This document shows, piece by piece, positions 36,729 to 43,389 of a stretch of DNA of 64,000 nucleotides. Each line of letters begins with the position of its first letter. Position 1 is the stretch's first letter. The position numbers and the translations under genes are program-made. Source of the DNA: Christiangramia sediminis (lineage in GTDB: Bacteria; Bacteroidota; Bacteroidia; Flavobacteriales; Flavobacteriaceae); NCBI RefSeq assembly GCF_020552705.1, contig NZ_JAJBZG010000005.1:1054001-1118000 (forward strand), written 5' to 3'. A model generated the notes under the pieces. It did not search any database and had not been told where the DNA came from. It saw nothing but the letters and a program-made list of their open reading frames with translations.

Positions 36729-36801
36729 GCGAAAATAGCTCAGTTGGTAGAGCGCCACCTTGCCAAGGTGGAGGTCGCGGGTTCGAATCCCGTTTTTCGC
36801 T
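36729..36801 (+). tRNA. tRNA-Gly(GCC)
   Basis: A full cloverleaf is visible: acceptor arms GCGAAAA/TTTTCGC, a D arm with AGCTCAGTTGGTAGAGC, an anticodon stem CACCT/AGGTG around TTGCCAA (anticodon GCC), and a T arm GCGGGTTCGAATCCCGT. The discriminator base is T. No CCA is encoded. Confidence 0.97.
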
Positions 36802-36817
36802 CAGTTTATAGCACCAC

Positions 36818-36902
36818 GCTCGGGTGGTGGAATTGGTAGACACGTTGGACTTAAAATCCAATGGCCATTATGGCCGTACGGGTTCAAGTCCCGTCCCGAG
36901 TA
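36818..36902 (+). tRNA. tRNA-Leu(UAA)
   Basis: Acceptor arms GCTCGGG/CCCGAGT, anticodon stem TTGGA/TCCAA around CTTAAAA (anticodon TAA), a long variable arm (TGGCCATTATGGCC) typical of leucine tRNAs and a T arm CGGGTTCAAGTCCCG are visible. It lies 16 bases after tRNA-Gly. Its last 20 bases form the left attachment core of an integrated element, which restores the tRNA 3' end. Confidence 0.97.
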
Positions 36903-36904
36903 CT
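36883..36904 (+). other. attL core (left attachment repeat)
   Basis: This 22-bp core covers the T arm and 3' acceptor strand of tRNA-Leu. It matches 43063-43084 exactly, and the flanks diverge immediately after. Confidence 0.92.
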
Positions 36905-36906
36905 AG

Positions 36907-36940
36907 AACCCTCTTTAACTAACTGTTATTGAGGGTTTTA
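36907..36940 (+). terminator. Element-borne hairpin replacing the tRNA terminator
   Basis: AACCCTC (36907-36913) pairs with GAGGGTT (36931-36937), followed by TTTATGTTTTT. It stands just inside the left end, at the place where the host terminator would have been before insertion. Confidence 0.65.
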
Positions 36941-36957
36941 TGTTTTTAGGTACTTCT

Positions 36958-36979
36958 ATTTGTACGCTTATTTGTACGC
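36958..36979 (+). repeat. Left arm-type repeat pair (ATTTGTACGC x2)
   Basis: Two exact copies of ATTTGTACGC start 12 bases apart. A matching pair with the same spacing lies near the right end (42907-42928). The position and pairing suggest integrase arm-binding sites. Confidence 0.65.
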
Positions 36980-37703
36980 AACATATATTTTAAGCCTTTT
37001 TAGTGCTGTAAATCCTGTAAATTTAATTCTGTTTTTATGCGTTGGAATAACAATACATTTTGAGTTCGATAAAACCTCGCGCGCGTATTGTTTCGATTTA
37101 TTCATTTTTTCGTTCGAGTAACAATGTTAGATTATGTTATTATAACGCGCGAACAGATAATACAGAAGTTTTTAAAAGTTAGCATTTGTTAGCATTTTCG
37201 TGTGCGCGTAGTGACCTCCATAAAACCTTACTTTGTCTTAATTAACTCTAAATAGTTCTAATCATATACGCGCGCGTAATGGTCGGAAAATCCTTTTATA
37301 CTGTCTAAATTGTCTAGATTTAAAGTTAGTTTTTGTCAGGTTCTTTACATACAGGTTAAATAATAATGCTTTTTTAAGTAGTTAGATTGGTTAGGTTTCT
37401 AGAATTTATAAATCTTTACGCGCGAACAGATAGGGAGATATTTTGAAAACGTTTGATTAATCAAAATTTCAACAATTGATTTTAGGTTTGATAATTTACT
37501 TTTTTATGGTTTCCGAAAACTCTCTTTTACTATGTAAGAAAACTCATAGGTAAGAATTAATAAAATTTAATTAATTAAAAGTATCATTAAGGATTTTAGG
37601 TGTATGCGTTATAACTTCGGAAAAACCTTTGTTTGCTCGAATAGATATTAATCAGATGTAATTTCCCGCGCGCGTACGTACTGGTTCGATTTACTGAATA
37701 GGC
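36980..37703. other. AT-rich noncoding region with CGCGCG motifs (possible origin or control region)
   Basis: No open frame of note is present. GC islands stand out: CGCGCGCG at 37078, CGCGCG at 37146, GCGCG at 37204, CGCGCGCG at 37269, CGCGCG at 37419 and CGCGCGCG at 37667. Two of them share the exact 15-mer ACGCGCGAACAGATA (37145-37159, 37418-37432). Two others are followed by TTCGATTTA at slightly different spacing. Protein-binding iterons or an origin are possible readings. Confidence 0.6.
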
Positions 37704-37730
37704 TTGTATATCAATGTTTTGCTATATTTG
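37704..37730 (+). promoter_or_regulatory. Promoter for the element methyltransferase gene
   Basis: TTG (37704-37706), 16 bases, then TATATTTG (37723-37730) fits the Bacteroidota promoter pattern, with a spacer at the short end. It leaves a leader of about 110 bases before the ATG at 37846. Confidence 0.6.
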
Positions 37731-37845
37731 AATTTGGATTACCATCCTTAGCCTTACTTAGGATTATATTTATAGGCAATTATTGATCACGACGTTTAAA
37801 AAGAATATTTCAAATTACTATGTTGCTTTAATCTAAATTTTTAAT

Positions 37846-38565
37846 ATGATATTACCTGTAAAAATTAGATCTTTTCTCAAAAGATATAAGGAAAAAATGA
37901 TTTCACTTGCTAAAAATCCTGTAAAGGAAAAAGAGCAACATGAGTTACATTATTGGAAAGTACGAAAGGAGGAAGAAGTTTTGCTTACAAATGATCATTA
38001 TAAATTATTCTATACCGATCATTTTAAAATTTCAGAGAGTTTTTATTCGGAAAAAAACTTGTTAGATGTTGGATGCGGACCAAGAGGAAGTTTGGAATGG
38101 GCACATATGGCTTCTAAAAGAGTAGGTTTAGATCCACTAGCCAATGAATATCTTAAATTAGGGGCAGACCAGCATAAAATGCAGTATGTCAATTCTAATT
38201 CCGAAAGAATGCCATTCAAGAACAATACATTTGATGCGGTATTTTCTTTCAATTCTTTAGACCACGTTATAAATGTAGAAAAAACATTGAAAGAAGTTAC
38301 TCGCGTACTCCGTCCTGGAGGGATTTTCCTTCTTCTTGTAGAAGTTAACCATCCACCTAAACCTTGTGAGCCTCATAGTATTTCTCCGAGAGATTTGATG
38401 GAATTTTTACAGTCAGATTTTGATAAGGAAGAATTGAAAGTTTATTACCCGGTCAAAGAGGAAGGAATGTATCAATCTATAAGAGAAAACAAATTAATTT
38501 CAGATCCGCAGAATACTAAGGAAGTAGGATGGATGTCAGTAAAATTTACCAAAAAAAAGAATTAG
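37846..38565 (+). CDS. Class I SAM-dependent methyltransferase (element cargo)
   Basis: The 239-residue protein has motif I LLDVGCGPRGSLEWA (about 70-84), the acidic loop VGLDPLA, motif SERMPFKNNTFDAVFSFNSLDHV and LRPGGIFLLLVEVNHP, which is the Methyltransf_11 pattern for small-molecule, lipid or sugar methylation. The N-terminal 60 residues are basic and helical. It is the only plus-strand gene of the element and lies at the end far from the integrase, the usual place for cargo. It converges on the replication gene with only seven bases between stops. No DNA-methylase motif (NPPY) is visible. Confidence 0.85.
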   Translation: MILPVKIRSFLKRYKEKMISLAKNPVKEKEQHELHYWKVRKEEEVLLTNDHYKLFYTDHFKISESFYSEKNLLDVGCGPRGSLEWAHMASKRVGLDPLANEYLKLGADQHKMQYVNSNSERMPFKNNTFDAVFSFNSLDHVINVEKTLKEVTRVLRPGGIFLLLVEVNHPPKPCEPHSISPRDLMEFLQSDFDKEELKVYYPVKEEGMYQSIRENKLISDPQNTKEVGWMSVKFTKKKN

Positions 38566-38572
38566 TATTCTT

Positions 38573-39811
38573 TTACTGATGGAGGGTCATTTTAAAATTA
38601 AACAAGGTAGGTTGCCAGGTTTTGTATATCCTGTCTTGTTGGGTTTTTAGGTTGTGATGTTTGTTTCGAATATTATGTGCAATTTCTCTTATTTGGATTT
38701 TATGATCTGAATCCTTCCAAAGATCGGAAAGGTACTTTCTTTTGACCTCTTCAAATATTTTCCGGTCTGTTTTATAGTAATATTTTATGCCGGTGTGACT
38801 TAATAAAATGCTTTCTTTTTGCATTGATATATTTAAGCCTGTAACCTCGCAAAATTGTCTGCTTTGATCGTTATCTGCTGAGGTGCTTTTTCCCGTTTTT
38901 AACCGTATATGTAAAGGGTTAATTTCGGGAATTTCAATATTTAAGGCATTGCATTTTTCCTCAATCAATTTGGCAATTTGTGTTTTCAAGTTTTTCGGGT
39001 TTCTGGATATTGCCTTGTTAAGTTTTAATCTTTGATATTTAAACTGTTCATAATCGTTATTTAAGAGGTTTTCCCAGTAGTTAGGATTGTTGTATAAGTT
39101 TTCCTCTTTAGTCCCCTTAAAAGTACTCTTATCAAAGAATAAAATACTATTCCAATGTCTTAATAGGTCTGGAGTGAAATTATTTAAACCATAGGTCAAA
39201 AGGTCGGCTAAAGTATAAATGCCTTTGCTCTTTAATTCGTGCAGTTTCATATACTTCATTTCAATTCGCATTATGTTATTTTCTGTAATTGGAAAACCTC
39301 TATTTAAATAATGCGTTTTTTTATCGTATAATTTAAATATATGCCTTTGATGTTCTGCCTGAATATAATTACCCTCGTCTTTAGTGAAGATCCATTTTAA
39401 TTTGTCTGTCTTATGCAACAAACAGCAATTTAAAAGACTTTTAGTGTTTATAGGCGGGCATATGTTAACTCCTATTTCTAACTGTCTTAAAACGCAATTT
39501 TCTGGAAGAATATTAAAGTTATATTTCAGTTCTTTTAAGACCTCTCTAATTTCGTTAATACCAAAATTGTTGAAATTATGCGCGCCACTATTCCAGTATT
39601 TATGCAAACTGCCTTCGACGGTTATTCGACGATAAATTGTCTTTTCGGTTACTTCATAAATTTTGAATTCTAAACCTTTGTAAGTAGCATTTATGTAACT
39701 ACCTAATTCACCCGTTTGAATATCTACTTTGTTATGAAATATGAGTTTATTGTTTGACTCCAGGTGCTTTGGGTCAACTCCGAAAAGTTCATATTTAATA
39801 AAATCAATCAA
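38573..39811 (-). CDS. Putative replication initiation protein (phage/plasmid gene II/X-like)
   Basis: The 412-residue protein resembles initiators of the gpII/X group used by filamentous phages and small plasmids. It has a beta-rich opening with VEGSLHKYWNSGAHNFNNFG, LRQLEIGVNI, the KLYDKKTHY motif and IMRIEMKYMKLHELKSKGI with a conserved R-x-E, followed by a helical C-terminal part. Such proteins nick one strand to start rolling-circle replication. The start read here is TTG (IDFIKYELFGVD follows); a stop lies three codons upstream. A small plus-strand RNA may cover its leader. Family assignment rests on motifs only. Confidence 0.65.
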   Translation of the reverse strand: MIDFIKYELFGVDPKHLESNNKLIFHNKVDIQTGELGSYINATYKGLEFKIYEVTEKTIYRRITVEGSLHKYWNSGAHNFNNFGINEIREVLKELKYNFNILPENCVLRQLEIGVNICPPINTKSLLNCCLLHKTDKLKWIFTKDEGNYIQAEHQRHIFKLYDKKTHYLNRGFPITENNIMRIEMKYMKLHELKSKGIYTLADLLTYGLNNFTPDLLRHWNSILFFDKSTFKGTKEENLYNNPNYWENLLNNDYEQFKYQRLKLNKAISRNPKNLKTQIAKLIEEKCNALNIEIPEINPLHIRLKTGKSTSADNDQSRQFCEVTGLNISMQKESILLSHTGIKYYYKTDRKIFEEVKRKYLSDLWKDSDHKIQIREIAHNIRNKHHNLKTQQDRIYKTWQPTLFNFKMTLHQ

Positions 39812-39821
39812 AGGAATTTAT

Positions 39822-39902
39822 TATATTTGTGAAGGGGGTATGCGTTGCCAGTATACTCAGCATTTAAACAATATTAGAGGGGTTATGCACCCCTCTTTTT
39901 TA
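39822..39902 (+). ncRNA. Candidate antisense RNA opposite the rep leader
   Basis: TATATTTG (39822-39829) is an exact -7 box on the plus strand, and a terminator lies at 39876-39902. Both neighbours are on the minus strand, so neither uses these signals. A transcript from about 39836 to 39902 would be complementary to the leader of the rep mRNA, the layout of counter-transcribed RNAs that limit plasmid replication. No good -33 TTG was found, which lowers confidence. Confidence 0.45.
39876..39902 (+). terminator. Plus-strand terminator between two minus-strand element genes
   Basis: The stem AGAGGGG/CCCCTCT with a 7-base loop is followed by seven T residues on the plus strand only. On the minus strand no T run follows. 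Confidence 0.8.
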
Positions 39903-39912
39903 TTGCTAAATA

Positions 39913-40302
39913 CTAAATAACTGTTACAGGTGCTAAATTTTGGAATTGTCGAGTGTAATAATTTTGGTAGTAGTAAATTTTAACCTCTTTGCCGTTGCTT
40001 AAAAACTCGGCTAATACAAGGTGTTTTTTATAATATACGTCACCAAAATAAATACCTTCATAGTCGGTAGGAAAGAAACCAGTTAGGGGTTTACTCCACT
40101 TATTGCCGTTCCTAATCTTTAACCAGTAGTCTGGCATAGATCGAGCATATTTGCGGTCTTTCTGAATATTTATTTTTTCAGATAGTAAAGATTTGCCATT
40201 AAAAACCTCATCAAGTTCATAATGCTTTACACTTGCGTATTTTCCCGCGTTTATTTCTTTGTAAGTGTGAATTACTGGAGTAGGAATGTATTGCGTTGCC
40301 AT
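39913..40302 (-). CDS. Element protein of unknown function
   Basis: The 129-residue protein is rich in Tyr and Lys and predicted to be mainly beta. It includes VIHTYKEINAGKYASVKHYEL, MPDYWLKIRNGNKWSKPLTGFF and a paired strand VYYKKHLVLAEF. No signal peptide, membrane helix or family motif was recognised. It lies between the HTH gene (11 bases away) and the replication gene on the same strand, so a role in replication or copy-number control is possible but unproven. Confidence 0.65.
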   Translation of the reverse strand: MATQYIPTPVIHTYKEINAGKYASVKHYELDEVFNGKSLLSEKINIQKDRKYARSMPDYWLKIRNGNKWSKPLTGFFPTDYEGIYFGDVYYKKHLVLAEFLSNGKEVKIYYYQNYYTRQFQNLAPVTVI

Positions 40303-40313
40303 ATCTGAAATTT

Positions 40314-40589
40314 TTAAAGTTGAATAATTGCTTTCTCTATTTCAGATCTTTTATAATATACTCTTTTTCCGAGTCCGTGCTTTTGCAATTTACCGGCTTT
40401 AGTCCAGTTGTGAACACTAGAAATATCCACCTTAAGCATTTTTGCGACCTCAGCACGGGTCAAAAATTCTTCTGGCTCTTTGGGTTGGTAAGACTTCTTT
40501 AAGTCGTTAATTTGGGCTTGTATGCCCTTTAAAATTGATTCCTGGAGTTTTTCCGGGGTCGTGTTGTGAAGTTGAGTTACATTGTTCAT
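40314..40589 (-). CDS. Excisionase/MerR-like helix-turn-helix protein
   Basis: The 91-residue protein ends in a HTH_17-type winged helix: FLTRAEVAKMLKVDISSVHNWTKAGKLQKHGLG then RVYYKRSEIEKAI. This is the usual form of excisionase or recombination directionality factors in Bacteroidota elements. The N-terminal 40 residues are helical, perhaps for dimer formation. It could set the direction of the integrase reaction or regulate the downstream rep operon. Confidence 0.85.
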   Translation of the reverse strand: MNNVTQLHNTTPEKLQESILKGIQAQINDLKKSYQPKEPEEFLTRAEVAKMLKVDISSVHNWTKAGKLQKHGLGKRVYYKRSEIEKAIIQL

Positions 40590-40661
40590 TGCTAAAATTT
40601 TTAAGTTTCAACAAATATCAATGCGGTTTGAGGTGGGGCGTACGCCTTTTATTACTCCCCT

Positions 40662-41441
40662 TTAATCGAATAACCTTGAAATGTATTTTTTGACTTCTTC
40701 CTTATAACTAGTTGAAGTGTATCTTAAAGGATCTTCTTTACTTCCTGGATTTAATACATTTATATTACCTTTAATTTGTCTATCACTGCCTCCAATTAAG
40801 ATTTGAACAATTTCGCGTTTTTGTTTGCTAGTTAAATTTTTGATCAAGTCTAATTCGAAAAATCCAATTTCATTTAGCAGTGCTATTTTATAAGGTAGAT
40901 TTCTTTCAGAATTATTTTTAGAATTTTCTTCTAACTTATGTTTTTCTTTTACCTCGATTAGTTGTTTATACTGTTCTATTTTAATTTTAAAATTATATTT
41001 TTCATTAACATTAAACTTCATCTTTCTATCTCTATTCGAATACTCAATATAGTTAATGATCCCTTTTAGTATGTTAATTTTCAAGTGTAGATTATCAATT
41101 CTTTTAAGGAAGTATTCTGTACTTTTTTCTAAATCATTTGCTCTGGGATAATCTACTTTTTCAGGGTTTAAGTAAGTAATAAGAAAAAGGTTTAATTCTC
41201 TACCTACCAAACGAATTTCTTCAGAATTATTTAATTCTTCATTTGGTACTAATTTAATATGTTTAAAATTCGCAGGAGGTAAAGAACGATAACATATTGG
41301 TAATTCAAGAGAAACTGCAATGAAAAAAAATAATTGATGTTGGTAAACCTTATCTAGGAATTTAATACTTTCTCTATCATTTTCTAGTATTTCTTTTACA
41401 TCGATAATGCGGGTTTTATCTTTAAGCCAGTTTTCACTCAT
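40662..41441 (-). CDS. Unknown protein common to integrase neighbourhoods
   Basis: The 259-residue, Lys- and Asn-rich, helical protein has a recognisable C-terminal section: SKQKREIVQILIGGSDRQIKGNINVL, then NPGSKEDPLRYTSTSY and a final helix. The pattern LIGGS-x-R-x-IKGNINVLNP is reminiscent of proteins found beside integrases in Bacteroidota mobile DNA, with a distant similarity to the RteC regulator layout. No catalytic residues are evident. It is placed directly downstream of the integrase on the same strand. Confidence 0.7.
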   Translation of the reverse strand: MSENWLKDKTRIIDVKEILENDRESIKFLDKVYQHQLFFFIAVSLELPICYRSLPPANFKHIKLVPNEELNNSEEIRLVGRELNLFLITYLNPEKVDYPRANDLEKSTEYFLKRIDNLHLKINILKGIINYIEYSNRDRKMKFNVNEKYNFKIKIEQYKQLIEVKEKHKLEENSKNNSERNLPYKIALLNEIGFFELDLIKNLTSKQKREIVQILIGGSDRQIKGNINVLNPGSKEDPLRYTSTSYKEEVKKYISRLFD

Positions 41442-41503
41442 TTGAATATTTTGATATACGTTGCCGTTACTAAACTAAAGAAATATTTTAGAATGAAGTT
41501 TAA

Positions 41504-42874
41504 TTATTGATTTGAAGCATTTTTGACAATATTTAGTTGAGGTTCTTTTTTCTCTTTGGCGTTCTGTTTTTCGTAGAAGTCCGCTATTTGTTGGGCGTAG
41601 TCCATTGAAGATTTACCAATATAGCCGTAGAATTGTTTTTCTGTGGCGTGCATCGTGACTTGCATAATTAGGGGAGTGGGTAAATTACCATATTGATTGG
41701 TTGCAAATGATCGCCTGCAAACGTGTGAAGTAATTAATTCGTGTTTTGGAAATTCTCCTGTAATTTTTCTCTTTTTTCCTTTGCCAATATATTTACCGTT
41801 TTCGTCTTTAGGTAATTCTTTCCCTTTCTCATTTACCATAGCAATTTTTGCTCCTGGTATGTATTCGTCTATTTCGGCAATCTTGCACAATTCCTTTAAA
41901 CCATTATTAAAGTTTTGAATTGCAATTTTATAGGGTAATCCTTCTTTTAAAATTTCTTTGGTTTTGGATAGAACTGGAATAGTGACATTTTTTCCAGTTT
42001 TTTGTTGCTTTAGTTCGATCAACTCTAAACCATTTCTAACAATGAAATTTTCCTGTGTAATATTTAAAAGGTCGCCACCTCTTTGCCCTATGTTACAGCC
42101 TAATAAAAGCCATTTACGGACGTTTTGTAGTGCTTCGCTAACTAACTTAGTCTTTTCTATCTTTTTAAGTTCTGAGGGGCTTAAATAGATTATATAATCA
42201 TTTGTTGTTTTTCCGCCTTTAACCTTTTTTAATTGTGGGCTGGTTTCTATGCCGTTTACCTCAGCATCTGCACAAACAGATTTAAGGTCGTCAATCTTTT
42301 TTCGTGCATAACCTTCTGAATATTTCTGTTCGTTTAATAGCCAGTTTAAAAACCTTTTTCCAAAGTTTATATCTACATCTTTAACTTTATATTTCTTATT
42401 ACCCTGAAATTTTTTAAACACGTTCAAAAGGTTATTATATGATTTTTCCCGGCTCTTTGATAAGCCTAAACCACCTCTGGAATTTTCGCGTGTTCCTGCC
42501 GTATCTATAACATGCTGAATACAATCTATTATAAGATCGCTCTTTTGTTCGTCTTTTTGAGGGTTGTAAAAAGTGTAAATTGTTTCTTTTAGCCAGTCTT
42601 TTTGTGTAGGTTCTGGCTTTTCTTCTTTGAATTTACCAATTAGGTAGTTTTCAATTTTAGATAGTTCCTTATTGACTTCGGAAATTTCTTTTTTATCGGT
42701 TGCACTTACATTTCTTTTTTTATGCCGGGTTTGTTCCCAGTAAACTTTTGAAACATCAAATTGCGTTTTTGCCTGAAATTGGAATTTTTTGCCTTTTTGG
42801 TCGTGGTCTTGAAGCCGAACGGTTAAAGGTGCTGTTTTTCGCGTAGATCGGTATAAAAAATAAATGGTTGCCAT
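41504..42874 (-). CDS. Tyrosine recombinase (integrase) of the element
   Basis: The 456-residue protein has an N-terminal arm-DNA-binding domain (ATIYFLYRSTRKTAPLTVRLQ-like start), a SAM-like core-binding domain (about 115-215) and a catalytic domain. Catalytic residues are visible as Arg in NIGQRGGDLLNI, the HxxR in SHVCRRSFATN, His in TMHATEKQ and the nucleophile Tyr in YGYIGKS. It would recombine attP with the tRNA-Leu 3' end. The gene reads inward from near the right end, 189 bases from the attR core, the usual position for a tRNA-targeting integrase. Confidence 0.93.
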   Translation of the reverse strand: MATIYFLYRSTRKTAPLTVRLQDHDQKGKKFQFQAKTQFDVSKVYWEQTRHKKRNVSATDKKEISEVNKELSKIENYLIGKFKEEKPEPTQKDWLKETIYTFYNPQKDEQKSDLIIDCIQHVIDTAGTRENSRGGLGLSKSREKSYNNLLNVFKKFQGNKKYKVKDVDINFGKRFLNWLLNEQKYSEGYARKKIDDLKSVCADAEVNGIETSPQLKKVKGGKTTNDYIIYLSPSELKKIEKTKLVSEALQNVRKWLLLGCNIGQRGGDLLNITQENFIVRNGLELIELKQQKTGKNVTIPVLSKTKEILKEGLPYKIAIQNFNNGLKELCKIAEIDEYIPGAKIAMVNEKGKELPKDENGKYIGKGKKRKITGEFPKHELITSHVCRRSFATNQYGNLPTPLIMQVTMHATEKQFYGYIGKSSMDYAQQIADFYEKQNAKEKKEPQLNIVKNASNQ

Positions 42875-42906
42875 AATAAATACATTTGAACAATGTAAAT
42901 ATATAA

Positions 42907-42928
42907 AATTGTACGCTCATTTGTACGC
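42907..42928 (+). repeat. Right arm-type repeat pair
   Basis: AATTGTACGC (42907) and ATTTGTACGC (42919) start 12 bases apart, the same arrangement as the pair at 36958-36979. They lie between the integrase start and attR. Binding by the integrase N-terminal domain or the HTH protein is a reasonable inference. Confidence 0.65.
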
Positions 42929-43062
42929 AGTAATTCTTATTAGTTCAATTTGTTTCTATTTTATTCTATTTTCGTTAAAGTGTTATTATACTTGTAATAA
43001 TAGAATTTATAAGCCTTTTTATCTATTTTTGTTGAGGTGCGTAAATGTTAAAAATAGAGGTA

Positions 43063-43084
43063 TTCAAGTCCCGTCCCGAGTACT
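43063..43084 (+). other. attR core (right attachment repeat)
   Basis: An exact 22-bp copy of the tRNA-Leu 3' end (36883-36904) with no tRNA upstream of it. It marks the right boundary of the element. Confidence 0.92.
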
Positions 43085-43086
43085 TG

Positions 43087-43114
43087 AAGCCTCTGCAATC
43101 GCAGGGGCTTTTTT
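43087..43114 (+). terminator. Original tRNA-operon terminator, displaced by the insertion
   Basis: AAGCCTCTGC pairs with GCAGGGGCTT (one G-T pair) and six T residues follow. It starts three bases after attR, so before insertion it would have stood just downstream of tRNA-Leu. Confidence 0.8.
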
Positions 43115-43207
43115 GTTTATTAATAACTTCATTTACAGGATAACTTTTCTACCGGTTATTATTACTTAGAAAGCTCTAACCAGCCCGAAAATTACTTAAC
43201 TTTAAGT

Positions 43208-43372
43208 ATGGACAGGCATTCATTGTTGGTGCCGGGGGGAATCGGCCGGGAAGATGGGGGTCTGCGATCTGGGTTGGAAGATTTTAATATTGGCAAAGAA
43301 CTGGCGGAGTGCATCGGGAAGTGTACCGCTGTAAATATAATTCCGGTACTTACGATGGGTAATAAAAAATAG
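43208..43372 (+). pseudogene. Frameshifted remnant related to the methyltransferase at 44634
   Basis: The frame starting at the ATG encodes DFNIGKELAECIGKCTAVNIIPVL near its end, aligning with DFNIGKELVKYSKKYIAIDIVPDL in the intact gene at 44634. In the next frame just before it, VCDLG is readable and matches VVCDLGCGDFN, so one base has been lost between the two halves. The first 15 codons may descend from the KLWGVEES start region after an internal deletion. The copy is only about 55 codons long and cannot make a working enzyme. Confidence 0.6.
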
Positions 43373-43389
43373 TATTGAGGTGACAGTTG

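Larger units (their letters stand above)
36883..43084. mobile_element. About 6.2-kb integrated element in tRNA-Leu with integrase and replication protein
   Basis: A 22-bp direct repeat bounds the region: TTCAAGTCCCGTCCCGAGTA plus CT occurs in the tRNA-Leu 3' end and again at 43063-43084. Between the copies lie a methyltransferase, a gene II/X-like replication protein, an excisionase-like HTH protein, two unknown proteins and a tyrosine integrase. There are no structural phage genes, conjugation genes or transposase. It is best described as a small integrative (possibly plasmid- or satellite-like) element. Base composition is visibly poorer in G+C than the neighbouring genes. Confidence 0.9.

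Noticed and set aside
37846-38565. The element methyltransferase as a DNA methylase of a restriction system
   Set aside because: It has the small-molecule Methyltransf_11 pattern without an N/D-P-P-Y/F motif, and no endonuclease gene is near.
40635-40650. GGCGTACGCC as an operator or terminator
   Set aside because: It is a 10-bp palindrome without loop or T run. It could be a chance match and nothing else supports it.
36883-43084. Calling the element an integrated filamentous phage
   Set aside because: There is an initiator resembling gpII/X but no Zot/pI-like ATPase, coat or minor tip protein gene. A phage claim is not supported.
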